Assembly: GCA_028227395.1 (NCBI GenBank)
Contig: JAOIZZ010000004.1
Location: 1 to 64,000, forward strand
Direction: 5' to 3'
Source: Woeseiaceae bacterium
Lineage (GTDB): Bacteria > Pseudomonadota > Gammaproteobacteria > Steroidobacterales > Woeseiaceae
DNA: 64,000 nt
Shown piece after piece: positions 17,201 to 25,475 of this stretch (positions are counted from its first letter, which is position 1; every line of letters starts with the position of its first letter). Position numbers and translations under genes: made by a program. A model generated the notes under the pieces. It did not search any database. It was not told the DNA's origin and was given only the letters and a program-made list of their open reading frames with translations.

Positions 17201-17880
17201 GTCGTTAAAGGAGTAATACTTGCAAGCTTTTTCAGATCAGAGGGTATATCAGATAGCAATACTAGGTTAGGCAGCCTCTTACCTGTTGTTATATCTCTTC
17301 CGCCTCTCGATACAATTTGACTAGTCCCGTCCGAGGAAGGCGTGAATGAATCGACATAAAAATATCCATTTGAATTGGTCGTGCTAGTTGGCTCGCCAGA
17401 ACCTTTAATATTATCGCCATTTAAATCAACAAATACCGATGCTCCTGAGATGGGCGCATCAACAACGCGTCCTTCAAATGCATCTTTGAGAGTTACCGTG
17501 ATTGATTGATTGTCTGTTAAAGAACCATCTGTTACTTGTGCTGAGAGCAAATAGACATTGTCCTTGTCTTTATCAGCAGGTACCTCAAAATCCGGTGGCG
17601 TCTTAAATGAGAGGGCACCGGCAGATGAAATTGAGAATAGAGATCGATCATCAACATCAGATTGTTCGTTGACAGCCTCTATGGAAAAGATTAATTGATT
17701 TCCTTCAGCATCTGATGCGGATAGTGACGCAACCGAGCTAGAACCCTCAAGCACTGATAATGATCCTGGATCATTGAAAATCGGGGCGGTATTAATGACT
17801 GGGGCTGGGGCATCACCACCACCTCCTCCACAAGCAACAAGAAGCGAGGTAAAAAAAGAAATTAACAAACACCGACTCAT
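14218..17880 (-). CDS. Large lipoprotein subtilase (S8) with cadherin-like, TSP3 and P-domain modules
   Basis: Starting at the ATG at 17880 (the track adds five codons from a GTG) the protein has about 1220 residues. A lipobox ends at LLVAC followed by GGGGGD, so it is probably a lipoprotein. In order: a cadherin-like domain (SVLEGSSSVASLSASDAEGN), a carboxypeptidase-like segment (VDLNGDNIKGSGEP), a helical region, Ca-binding thrombospondin type 3 repeats (DTDDDGDGVADTSDAFP and variants), a second Ig/cadherin-like domain, then the S8 catalytic domain. The catalytic triad is Asp in IVAIVDSGLE, His in DHGTMVAG and Ser in NGTSAATPMVSG. The last ~120 residues resemble a proprotein-convertase P domain (GDWKLHIIDHISGSTG). 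No prodomain is seen directly before the catalytic domain. Confidence 0.88.
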   Translation of the reverse strand: MSRCLLISFFTSLLVACGGGGGDAPAPVINTAPIFNDPGSLSVLEGSSSVASLSASDAEGNQLIFSIEAVNEQSDVDDRSLFSISSAGALSFKTPPDFEVPADKDKDNVYLLSAQVTDGSLTDNQSITVTLKDAFEGRVVDAPISGASVFVDLNGDNIKGSGEPTSTTNSNGYFYVDSFTPSSDGTSQIVSRGGRDITTGKRLPNLVLLSDIPSDLKKLASITPLTTVLSSISSVESKAQMLINLGISVSVENLLSSDGWAKAKAADVSAKKQQRINQQVGLILQSATTLTDDDDSSTDVSISLAKSVAKQISSLAQSQGSIDLTASATIQTVLTKVVQEVTPAIAISTSKLTAISNTLATINALVSSATLDPVSFTAKQIITSTQNSMQTSIANLVSDEIVVSDFANETGVSILLANVAVASDAPDNDGDGIADLLDVDDDNDNVRDSIDAFSFDATETLDTDADGIGNNADTDDDGDGVADTSDAFPLITLNGRTDTDSDGRPDSCDSSCQGKGMIADTDDDGDGVADTSDAFPLDSTETLDTDSDSIGNNADTDDDGDGVADTSDAYPLNVNVHTAPTSATASYFINLLPRVTNGGSATLTSTSQDSRSVTYSIVESATSGTATITNTSTGAFTYSTTQTVAAADYFTYKVNDGYVDSATAKININLKTDPLYNHQWHLDNTGQKNFATNAGTSGADLNVDGAIAAGKTGAGIIVAIVDSGLEITHEDIVDNVVTNGSWSFTDSSNNPAPTGSGADHGTMVAGIVAAKGWNNLGGRGVAPNASIKAFNLLSGSNDSSANHVKSLGASSFSLAADVSIFNMSYGGPTTALSQPSSALQDQLAAGVNDLRNSKGALYVNSSGNDYYKGATGTSLFSFCGDGDNAGTYKIGCYDAVFDSLYLMVQIIGVGSLNADGTKASYSTPGASLWVSAPGGEYGLDLDLEVNMEDTSLPYPRKPAIMTLDRSSCSLGSVSSSGASLNAFNSNESPHAENLNCNYTSSMNGTSAATPMVSGVIALMLEANPALTWRDVKHILATTAVQVDTGFSATNVGGNISYVGWVTNSTGLKFHPWYGFGAVDATAAVNAAIAYTTGSLGSVSQTSWNLTAIQSVSMDDLSLYTQSITESGSGTIEHLKVAMKISHSDPNHLGFRLESPSGTISTLLPPLTALATDLSSSQWVYLPSNAFYGETKVGDWKLHIIDHISGSTGTFVQAAIQFDNR
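16170..16600. repeat. DNA-level repeats encoding thrombospondin type 3 calcium-binding repeats
   Basis: The motif GTATCGGCAACCCCATCTCC and the following CATCATCATCCGTATCTGC recur with few changes at about 16184, 16290 and 16430. A second unit beginning GCATTATTACCTAT recurs at about 16221 and 16467. On the minus strand they encode DTDDDGDGVADTSDAFP and DTDSDSIGNNADTDDD type repeats. The near identity at nucleotide level suggests recent duplication or recombination within the subtilase gene. Confidence 0.8.
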
Positions 17881-17954
17881 TATATTTAACACCACTGAGA
17901 ATTTAACATATAAAATTACACTAGCATGTTAATGAAGTTCTATTTATATAATTC

Positions 17955-18677
17955 TCATTTAAGCGTTATCCAGACAAGATCAATTACCGTATCACCAGTA
18001 TTGCCCGATTCATGCCCGGCATCTAATTCAATGGCGTCCATCCAACCAGCATCACCATCTTTTCCAATTTGTTCTGAATACTGAATTTTTCCACCCAATT
18101 TAGCGGATGTCTCTCCAGCTTTTATGACGATATATATTTGATCGCCAGGGTGACTGTGAACACCCTCCCACTGACCTGGCTCAATTTGAACTCGTTGAGC
18201 AATAAGCCGATCATTCTCAAATAATAATTCTTGAGCTAGATTAGGATACACATGTGAGCTTCGTTCTTCATTAGGATATAAAGGTTTATCTTTCTTTAAT
18301 GTTACATAGATTAATTCAATGGCCTCATCACCAGTATTTCCTGAATTATGGCCGGCAGATAAAGGAATGTCATCCATCCACCCCACCGAGCCATCTCCAT
18401 CAATTTCTGCTGAATACTCGACTTCTCCATCAAGCATGCCAGACCACTCTCCACCTTTGATATGAACATAGAGTTGATTCCCCGGGTGTGAATGAATACC
18501 TTCCCATTCTCCAGGTCCAACGATTAATTTTTGTAATACTACATGCTCGTTCTCAAAGACAACCACCCCGTCTTTATCTTCTATATTAGGGTAGATCAAA
18601 AGATATGGATTTTGAGTCTCTAATGAAGAGCAGGCAGTCAAAAATAAAATTACAAAAATAGCTATTAATTTATTCAT
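17955..18677 (-). CDS. Double-cupin lipoprotein
   Basis: The 240-residue protein has a lipoprotein signal (MNKLIAIFVILFLTACSS). It consists of two tandem cupin units of about 105 residues that are clearly duplicates. Unit one has PGEWEGIHSHPGNQLYVHIK and unit two has PGQWEGVHSHPGDQIYIVIK, and both end in AGH-SGNTGD and a final beta strand (IELIYVTLK, IDLVWITLK). The HSHPG motif gives metal-binding His residues in each unit. It is therefore an envelope-anchored bicupin; no enzyme activity can be named. It lies between pgsA (9 bp) and the subtilase gene on the same strand and may be cotranscribed with pgsA. Confidence 0.83.
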   Translation of the reverse strand: MNKLIAIFVILFLTACSSLETQNPYLLIYPNIEDKDGVVVFENEHVVLQKLIVGPGEWEGIHSHPGNQLYVHIKGGEWSGMLDGEVEYSAEIDGDGSVGWMDDIPLSAGHNSGNTGDEAIELIYVTLKKDKPLYPNEERSSHVYPNLAQELLFENDRLIAQRVQIEPGQWEGVHSHPGDQIYIVIKAGETSAKLGGKIQYSEQIGKDGDAGWMDAIELDAGHESGNTGDTVIDLVWITLK

Positions 18678-18686
18678 AATATTTCC

Positions 18687-19247
18687 CTATGATTCTTTTT
18701 GCATGGATGGCCATGCGGCTTCCAGATATTTAAACATCGACCACAATGTCATCCCGGCTGATAACAGTAAAAAAGAAAAGCCAATCGCATAAACATCAAA
18801 GCCTAATATCGATTCCTTATAAACCATAAAACCAATTCCAAACATCTGTAATGCTGTCTTAAGTTTACCTGACCATGACACCGCTACTTTTGCCCTATCG
18901 CCGATTGTTGCCATCCATTCACGTAATGCAGATACCGTTATTTCACGACCAATAATAATGACGGCAATAATATCCACATACCAACCTGGATCTGATTGAA
19001 CCAGTAACACAAGCACTATTGCTACCATCAATTTATCGGCAACAGGGTCAAGAAAAGCTCCAAAACGAGACATTTGACCATAATTTCTTGCTACATATCC
19101 ATCGAGAAGGTCAGTAAGTGCCGCAAACCCAAATATGATTCCTGCCATCGGTCTTGCGTTATCGCTTTGTAAATAAAAACATATAACAACAATAGGTATT
19201 GCAGCAATCCGAAGTAATGTTAAAAAATTAGCGAATGTTATTTTCAT
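18687..19247 (-). CDS. pgsA: CDP-diacylglycerol--glycerol-3-phosphate 3-phosphatidyltransferase
   Basis: The true start is the ATG at 19247 (MKITFANFLTLLRIAAIP), because the longer track ORF runs into uvrC; this gives 186 residues, the normal PgsA length. The CDP-alcohol phosphotransferase signature D-G-x2-A-R-x8-G-x3-D-x3-D is complete (DGYVARNYG, then GAFLDPVADK). The enzyme makes phosphatidylglycerophosphate in the inner membrane, the first step to phosphatidylglycerol and cardiolipin. It follows uvrC by 16 bp, an arrangement shared with many gammaproteobacteria. Confidence 0.95.
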   Translation of the reverse strand: MKITFANFLTLLRIAAIPIVVICFYLQSDNARPMAGIIFGFAALTDLLDGYVARNYGQMSRFGAFLDPVADKLMVAIVLVLLVQSDPGWYVDIIAVIIIGREITVSALREWMATIGDRAKVAVSWSGKLKTALQMFGIGFMVYKESILGFDVYAIGFSFLLLSAGMTLWSMFKYLEAAWPSMQKES

Positions 19248-19263
19248 AGAGATATCATAAAGT

Positions 19264-21090
19264 TCAATTATGATTATGTAAATTATTAAAAATACGCGCA
19301 GACATCGACTTACTAATGCCATGAATTTTAGCCAAATCGACAATACCTGCTTTCATTACCCCATGAATACCTCCAAATTGCTTTAAGAGTTCTCTTTTTC
19401 TAATAGGTCCGAGCCCTTCAATACCATCTAAACGAGAACCTTTTCGATTAATACTTCTTTTTAAGCGATGGCCAGTGATTGCAAATCTATGCGCTTCATC
19501 TCTTATTCGCTGTATTAAATGCAAAGCAGGTGAATCAGCAGCTAAATTTAAAGGTTCACTTTGGGTCGTTAGGAATAACTGCTCCATACCGGGTTTTCTC
19601 GATTTTCCTTTTGCCACTGCAATAACGATAATATTTATTATATTTAGTTCATTAAGGATACGCATACAAGAAGACAGCTGGCCCTTTCCACCATCCAAGA
19701 ATAATATATCTGGCATCAATGCTTCGCCTTTTTTGATTCTCTTATAACGCCTTTCCACCGCCTCAGATAAGGCCGCATAATCATCACCATGATCTGAGGA
19801 TTTAATATTAAAACGCCTGTAGTCGCTCTTCAGAGGGCCTAGTTCATTAAAAACAACACAAGAAGCAACCGTAGCTTCACCTGAGATATGACTAACATCA
19901 AAACATTCTATTCTTTTAGGTTGAATGCCATTACAAAAAAGCTTTCCAAGTGAGCTTAACTGAGCGGTTAATGATGCCTCACTCGATACTTTACACTCTA
20001 GACCATAAATTGCATTCTTATGCGCCATATCTAGCCAGCCCAAACGATTACCGCGGACATTATTAGTTAACCTCACTTTTCTTTGCGCCTTATCAGAGAG
20101 TAAATTTTCCAATACTGAATCTCTCTCTATAGGAACTGGAACAATTATTTCAGACGGTGATTTAATGCTCAAATAATACTGAGATAGAAATCCTTGTTGA
20201 ATGTTTTCTCTGGTTGCTCCACCTCTAATTTTAAAATAATAATTCTTACTCGCAATTACGGAGCCATTTCTTACTGAGAGAATTGCAACACAATGAGTTA
20301 CCCCATCAGAGGCTATACCAAGGGTATCTATGTCTGTTTTTCTAGATGTTGCAACTAACTGTTTTGCCTGAATTTCTTTTAAGCGGCTTATTTGATCTCG
20401 ATATTTTAATGCTTCTTCGTATTTTTTTTGTTCTGAGCACAGTTCCATGCGTTTGACTAGAGCATTAACTATGCTTTTATTTTTACCTGCTAAAAACTGC
20501 ATGGTTGATTTAACATCATTATCATAATCCTTTTTGTCAATGAGACCAACACAAGGAGCTGAACAGCGTTGGATCTGGTATTGAAGGCAAGCTCTTGATC
20601 TATTTCTAAAAAAACTGTCTTTGCATTGACGAACCAAGAATACTTTTTGCAACTCAATTAATGTTTCTCGAACTGCATTAGTGTTGGGGTAAGGACCAAA
20701 ATATTTTCCTTTTCGAGCTTTTGCTCTTCGCTGAAACTCAACCCTAGGAAAAGCATGCTCGGTAGCAATGTATATATATGGATAGCTTTTATCATCTCTT
20801 AGCACAACATTGTAGCGAGGTTTATTTTTCTTGATTAAGGTATATTCAAGAATCAAGGCCTCCGCCTCTGTATTGGTTATGGTTAGATCAATATCACAGA
20901 CATGGGTCATCAAAAGCGCTGCTTTTGGATCTTTTTGCTCGGACTGAAAATAATTTGGTACACGCTTTCTTAAATTCTTTGCTTTTCCCACATATAGGAT
21001 ATTGCCGTTATTACCAAACATGCAATAAACCCCCGGTTTAGAGGGTAATTCACTAAGAAATTTACTTTTATTTTTGAATAAGTCAGACAT
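19264..21090 (-). CDS. uvrC: Excinuclease ABC subunit C
   Basis: The 608-residue protein matches UvrC length and order. A GIY-YIG nuclease domain comes first (GVYCMFGNNGNILYVGKAKN), then the Cys-rich segment around RACLQYQIQRCSAPC. A UVR segment (YEEALKYRDQISRLKEIQ) and the RNase H-like C-terminal nuclease domain (ECFDVSHISGE, DILFLDGGKGQ, DEAHRFAITGH) follow. The protein ends in a helix-hairpin-helix pair (DGIEGLGPIRKRELLKQFGG). UvrC makes both incisions in nucleotide excision repair with UvrB. It is 3 bp from the UDG gene upstream and 16 bp from pgsA. Confidence 0.97.
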   Translation of the reverse strand: MSDLFKNKSKFLSELPSKPGVYCMFGNNGNILYVGKAKNLRKRVPNYFQSEQKDPKAALLMTHVCDIDLTITNTEAEALILEYTLIKKNKPRYNVVLRDDKSYPYIYIATEHAFPRVEFQRRAKARKGKYFGPYPNTNAVRETLIELQKVFLVRQCKDSFFRNRSRACLQYQIQRCSAPCVGLIDKKDYDNDVKSTMQFLAGKNKSIVNALVKRMELCSEQKKYEEALKYRDQISRLKEIQAKQLVATSRKTDIDTLGIASDGVTHCVAILSVRNGSVIASKNYYFKIRGGATRENIQQGFLSQYYLSIKSPSEIIVPVPIERDSVLENLLSDKAQRKVRLTNNVRGNRLGWLDMAHKNAIYGLECKVSSEASLTAQLSSLGKLFCNGIQPKRIECFDVSHISGEATVASCVVFNELGPLKSDYRRFNIKSSDHGDDYAALSEAVERRYKRIKKGEALMPDILFLDGGKGQLSSCMRILNELNIINIIVIAVAKGKSRKPGMEQLFLTTQSEPLNLAADSPALHLIQRIRDEAHRFAITGHRLKRSINRKGSRLDGIEGLGPIRKRELLKQFGGIHGVMKAGIVDLAKIHGISKSMSARIFNNLHNHN

Positions 21091-21093
21091 AAA

Positions 21094-21726
21094 TTAAATA
21101 TTTGAGAGTACTTTTATTCGTTTAAATATATTTTCAAACATGGATAATGTTAAACGCCTCGTATTTAAATTATAACGACTGCAATGGTATGAATTAATTA
21201 GCTGCAAATTTCCAATTATATGCTCCTCCGCATGACCAAATCGATAATCAGCTTGCTTTAATTCCAAAGATTTAATTACTGCTCTGTGAGCAATACCGCC
21301 AAGAGTGAGGATAATTGCTCCTTCTTTAAGCTGCATAATTTCATTTTTCAGATAGTTATTACAATTATTTATTTCGCTGCCATTTGGTTTATTTTGAGGA
21401 GGTAGACATTTTACAGCATTTGTAATTTTACAATTTATTAGTTTTAAATCATCATCGGATGCGATTGACTCCTCATGACTACTAAAACCATATTTATATA
21501 AATTTTTATATAAAGATGCACCTGCATAATCTCCTGTAAATGGCCTACCAGTGCGATTTGCTCCATGCATTCCTGGCGCAAGACCAACTATCAACAAATT
21601 AGCGTCATCACGACCAAATGCCGGTACGGGCTTACAGAAGTAATCGGCATGCTGAGATTTTACATCAACTAAAAAACGTGAAAGTCTTTTGCATTTTTTG
21701 CAATCTGGATTATAAGTATTCTGCAT
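21094..21726 (-). CDS. Family 5 uracil-DNA glycosylase (UDGb-like)
   Basis: The 210-residue protein has the UDGb family signature GLAPGMHGANRTGRPFTGD. Four cysteines in the expected places could hold a 4Fe-4S cluster: CKKC near the N-terminus, one in VKCLPPQNKP and one in SYHCSRYN. The block ILTLGGIAHRAV matches the second conserved motif region. The family removes uracil and deaminated bases from DNA. It is placed directly before uvrC in the same direction, which makes a DNA repair pair. Confidence 0.87.
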   Translation of the reverse strand: MQNTYNPDCKKCKRLSRFLVDVKSQHADYFCKPVPAFGRDDANLLIVGLAPGMHGANRTGRPFTGDYAGASLYKNLYKYGFSSHEESIASDDDLKLINCKITNAVKCLPPQNKPNGSEINNCNNYLKNEIMQLKEGAIILTLGGIAHRAVIKSLELKQADYRFGHAEEHIIGNLQLINSYHCSRYNLNTRRLTLSMFENIFKRIKVLSNI

Positions 21727-21802
21727 GCTGACTTATTTTAAGGTATTTAATCATGTCTAGTATATTATGGATCAAATGACTGGATATCCAAATAAATAAC
21801 TT

Positions 21803-22363
21803 ATGCCTTTTATCTTATTTAATAAACCCTATGGTATTGTGAGTCAATTTAGTGGCACTGAAAATACATTAGCTAAATTTATATCTGAAAATTCTGTTTA
21901 CCCTGCTGGACGACTAGATAAAAAAAGCGAAGGGCTTTTGGCGTTAACCAATGACGGTAAATTACAAGCGAGAATATGTGAACCAAAACGCAAATTATTA
22001 AAATATTACCTGATTCAGGTTGAGGGTGAGACTACCCAGAATCACCTTAATCAACTAACGGATGGACTGATTCTTAATGACGGACCTGCAAAAGCTCATT
22101 CGGTATGTATCATTAATCCACCTGAAAATATTTGGGATAGAGAGCCGCCAATTAGATTCAGAGAAAACATGCCTACTTCGTGGCTCGAGATATCCATATT
22201 TGAAGGCCGTAAACACCAAATCCGGAGAATGAGTGCTGCAATTAATTTACCGGTATTAAGACTGGTTCGATGGCAGATAGGGCCTTGGCTGATAAATGAT
22301 TTAAAACTTGGTCAATTCACCAAAATGACCAATAAAGAAGCGTGGTCAATGCTTAATCAATAA
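21803..22363 (+). CDS. rluE: RluE-type 23S rRNA pseudouridine synthase
   Basis: The 186-residue protein has the RsuA/RluB/E/F family core without an S4 domain. It begins ILFNKPYGIVSQFSG and carries the catalytic-Asp motif PAGRLDKKSEGLLALTNDG. The conserved EGRKHQIRRM and the end motif LVRWQIGPW are also present. The short length and lack of S4 favour RluE (pseudouridine at 2457 of 23S rRNA in Escherichia coli). Its 3' end overlaps the convergent DAHP synthase gene by 11 bp. Confidence 0.88.
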   Translation: MPFILFNKPYGIVSQFSGTENTLAKFISENSVYPAGRLDKKSEGLLALTNDGKLQARICEPKRKLLKYYLIQVEGETTQNHLNQLTDGLILNDGPAKAHSVCIINPPENIWDREPPIRFRENMPTSWLEISIFEGRKHQIRRMSAAINLPVLRLVRWQIGPWLINDLKLGQFTKMTNKEAWSMLNQ

Positions 22364-23732
22364 TCGCTCTCTTTTGTAAACTTGGTATTCCAAGAGCGAT
22401 TTCCATGGCTTGCTCATAGTTCAATCTAGGGTCAACGGGCGATTTATATGCAATAGATAAATCCGCATCATTAAGTCCTCTAGCGCCCCCAGTGCATTCA
22501 GTGACATTTTCTCCGGTTAATTCAAGATGGACTCCACCTAAATACGTGCCCATTTTCTTATGAACACGAAACGCGGATTCTAACTCAGCGGATATTTTTT
22601 CAAAACGTCTTGTTTTTGTTCCATCTGCCGTAGATTCAGTATTACCATGCATTGGATCGCAAACCCATAAAATGGGTGACCCAGTTTCATTGGCTGCCTC
22701 AACCAATGGCGGTAAATTTGCCTCAATACTGTCAGCACCAAATCTGTGTATAAGCGTAATTCTTCCCGGTAGGTTATTTGGGTTTAGAGCAACTATTAGG
22801 CCTTGTAACCACTCACGAGTCATGCCATTACCTATCTTTATACCCATTGGATTTGCTACACCACGAAAATATTCTACGTGCGCACCATCCAACTCAGCTG
22901 TTCGCATTCCTATCCAAGGAAAATGAGTGGTTAGGTTGTACCAATTTCCAGTTCGTTCGATGTATCTGGTCTGAGCTTGCTCGTAAGGAAGATGGAGACC
23001 CTCATGAGCAGCATATATTTCAGCTTTTTGTGAGAGGAACAATGGCCTTCCAGAAGTAGATTCTATAAAGTCAATTGATTCTTTAATGGTAGTAATAATT
23101 TCATTATATCTATCAGCCATTTCAGAATGACCTAACCAGTCAAGATCCCAGTATTCAGGGTGATGAAGATCGACAAAACCACCATCTATTAATGATCTTA
23201 CAAAATTCATAGTAAGGGCAGCTCTTTCATATCCACGTAAAATCAATGTTGGGTCAGGTATTCTGTCACCACTAGTAAATGGACTGCGATTAATGATATC
23301 ACCACGATAACTTGGAAGCTCCTGACCATCTTTTGACTCAAGATCAGCTGATCTGGGTTTTGCGTACTGGCCTGCCATTCTTCCAATTCGTACAACCGGC
23401 TTTTTTAGACCGTATTGCATAACAGTACTCATTTGCAATAATATTTTTAACTTTGCAACAATACTTTCAGATGAGCAATCACTGAAGCTTTCAGCGCAAT
23501 CACCACCTTGTAGAATGAATACTTCGCCTCGTTGGGCGGCAGCAATATGTTCATTCAACTTATCAACTTCCCATGAAGTTACTATTGGCGGTAATTTTTT
23601 AAGTTCAGCAACAACTGATGCCAAGTGTTCTTCATTGGGATAATTAGCTTGCTGAGCCGCATTCAAAGTTGTCCATGAAGTAGGTTTCCAGTTATTTATT
23701 TCGTTTTCTTTGTTCACAAAAATACCGTCCAT
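22353..23732 (-). CDS. Class II 3-deoxy-7-phosphoheptulonate (DAHP) synthase
   Basis: The 459-residue protein has the class II (plant-like) DAHP synthase pattern from its N-terminus (WKPTSWTTLNAAQQANYP). Hallmarks are QGGDCAESF with the metal-binding Cys, the R-IGRMAGQYAKPRS block, GMRTAELDGAHVEYFRGV, and VCDPMHGNTE near the C-terminus. It condenses phosphoenolpyruvate and erythrose 4-phosphate, the first step to chorismate. Enteric bacteria use unrelated-looking class I enzymes for this step; whether this organism also has a class I enzyme cannot be seen here. Confidence 0.93.
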   Translation of the reverse strand: MDGIFVNKENEINNWKPTSWTTLNAAQQANYPNEEHLASVVAELKKLPPIVTSWEVDKLNEHIAAAQRGEVFILQGGDCAESFSDCSSESIVAKLKILLQMSTVMQYGLKKPVVRIGRMAGQYAKPRSADLESKDGQELPSYRGDIINRSPFTSGDRIPDPTLILRGYERAALTMNFVRSLIDGGFVDLHHPEYWDLDWLGHSEMADRYNEIITTIKESIDFIESTSGRPLFLSQKAEIYAAHEGLHLPYEQAQTRYIERTGNWYNLTTHFPWIGMRTAELDGAHVEYFRGVANPMGIKIGNGMTREWLQGLIVALNPNNLPGRITLIHRFGADSIEANLPPLVEAANETGSPILWVCDPMHGNTESTADGTKTRRFEKISAELESAFRVHKKMGTYLGGVHLELTGENVTECTGGARGLNDADLSIAYKSPVDPRLNYEQAMEIALGIPSLQKRAIID

Positions 23733-23940
23733 AAGTTAGTGATTTGAGATTGTGCATGTCAAAACTTATTATTGCAATCATAAGCTTACAAGATAAATAT
23801 AAACGCTATCTTAAATTAAGTTATCAAATATCTTCACTTTCTAGCACTTGCCTTTAAAAACATCACTGGAAACAACGACAAAGGGTAGGCAAAATACAAC
23901 TAATATCTATTCTATAAATACTAATCGCATATCTTTTTTA

Positions 23941-23944
23941 GGGG
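23941..23944 (+). promoter_or_regulatory. Ribosome binding site supporting a TTG start
   Basis: AGGGG ends about 6 bases before the TTG at 23951. No in-frame ATG precedes the conserved N-terminus, so this site supports TTG as the start of the aldehyde dehydrogenase. Confidence 0.55.
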
Positions 23945-23950
23945 TAAATC

Positions 23951-25468
23951 TTGAAACACATACTTGATAGTCTCAATCTCAATTCAATTAATGCTGGTAG
24001 CTGGTCTGGTGAAGTCTCACTTCAATCTACAGATGGAACCCTAATCGAATCAATTAATCCGTCAACAAATGAAGTTATAGCAAGTGTAAAGAATACCACC
24101 ACAGAAGAGTATGAAAAAATTATAGTGTCTGCACAAGAAGCTTTTCTTGAATGGCGCACCGTCCCTGCCCCAGTTAGAGGAGATGCTATTAGAAGGGTTG
24201 GAGCAGCGCTCAGAGAGCACAAAGATGCACTTGGCAGCTTAGTAAGTTTAGAGATGGGGAAGATCAAAGCAGAAGGCGATGGTGAAGTACAAGAAATGAT
24301 TGATATGGCTGATCTTGCTGTTGGTCAATCAAGAATGCTCTATGGCATGACGACACACTCAGAAAGACCAATGCATCGAATGTATGAGCAATGGCATCCA
24401 TTAGGTCTCGTTGGTATTATTTCAGCGTTTAATTTTCCCGTTGCAGTGTGGTCATGGAATGCATTTATTGCCACAATATGCGGAAATGTTAGTGTCTGGA
24501 AGCCCTCTCCAAAAGCACCTTTATGCGCTGTTGCTGTTCAAAAAATATGCAACCAAGCGTTAAAAGATCAAGGTTTACCAAATATATTTCATTTAATTAA
24601 TGATGAATCTAATATCCTTTCTCAAAAACTTATTGATGATCGCCGGATCGATCTATTGTCATTTACCGGCTCAAGCGAAGTCGGTAAAAATGTAGGACAA
24701 AAAGTTGCTTCCAGGATGGGTAAATACCTTTTAGAGCTCGGTGGTAATAATGCAATTATTGTTGACGAGTCAGCTAATTTCGATATTACAATACCAGGTA
24801 TTGTGTTTGGCTCAGTAGGTACTGCAGGCCAGAGATGCACTACCACCAGAAGAGTACTTGTTCATGAATCACGCATGGATGAGCTCAAGGAAAAGCTTAT
24901 TCGAGCCTACTCGCAAATTCCAATCGGTGATCCGCTTGATACCAACACACTAATGGGGCCATTGATTGATGAAAGATCTTTGCAAAATGTTGAAACTGCA
25001 GTTGAAAAAATCATTGAAGCTGGTGGTGAAATCCTATGCGGGGGGATAAGAGTTGGTGATAAAGGTAACTTCATAGAACCAATAATTGCAGTTGCTGAAA
25101 ATGAATGGGATATTGTTCAAGAAGAAACATTTGGGCCTTTGTTGTATTTAATTCCATGTAGCTCACTCGATGATGCAATTGACAAACAAAACAACGTTAG
25201 GCAAGGCCTCTCCTCTGCTATTTTCACGAATAACCTTCAAAATGCTGAGAAATTTTTATCTAGCGTTGGTTCGGATTGTGGAATCGCAAATGTTAATATA
25301 GGGACTTCCGGTGCTGAAATTGGTGGTGCTTTTGGTGGTGAAAAAGAGACCGGTGGTGGCCGTGAAGCAGGCTCAGATTCCTGGAAAGCATATATGCGCC
25401 GTCAAACTAACACCATTAATTGGGGCACTGAATTGCCATTAGCTCAAGGTGTCAATTTTGATGTCTGA
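23951..25468 (+). CDS. Aldehyde dehydrogenase, ALDH7 (aminoadipate-semialdehyde dehydrogenase) type
   Basis: The 505-residue protein starts at a TTG with a good ribosome binding site. The segment [20 protein letters not shown] and [10 protein letters not shown] are the ALDH7A1-like form of the NAD-binding region. The general base Glu lies in [10 protein letters not shown] and the catalytic Cys in [12 protein letters not shown]. Human ALDH7A1 and bacterial relatives oxidise alpha-aminoadipate semialdehyde / piperideine-6-carboxylate in lysine catabolism, and also lipid aldehydes. The class is clear, the physiological substrate is inference. It stands alone in its direction. Confidence 0.87.
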   Translation: MKHILDSLNLNSINAGSWSGEVSLQSTDGTLIESINPSTNEVIASVKNTTTEEYEKIIVSAQEAFLEWRTVPAPVRGDAIRRVGAALREHKDALGSLVSLEMGKIKAEGDGEVQEMIDMADLAVGQSRMLYGMTTHSERPMHRMYEQWHPLGLVGIISAFNFPVAVWSWNAFIATICGNVSVWKPSPKAPLCAVAVQKICNQALKDQGLPNIFHLINDESNILSQKLIDDRRIDLLSFTGSSEVGKNVGQKVASRMGKYLLELGGNNAIIVDESANFDITIPGIVFGSVGTAGQRCTTTRRVLVHESRMDELKEKLIRAYSQIPIGDPLDTNTLMGPLIDERSLQNVETAVEKIIEAGGEILCGGIRVGDKGNFIEPIIAVAENEWDIVQEETFGPLLYLIPCSSLDDAIDKQNNVRQGLSSAIFTNNLQNAEKFLSSVGSDCGIANVNIGTSGAEIGGAFGGEKETGGGREAGSDSWKAYMRRQTNTINWGTELPLAQGVNFDV

Positions 25469-25475
25469 TTATAAC

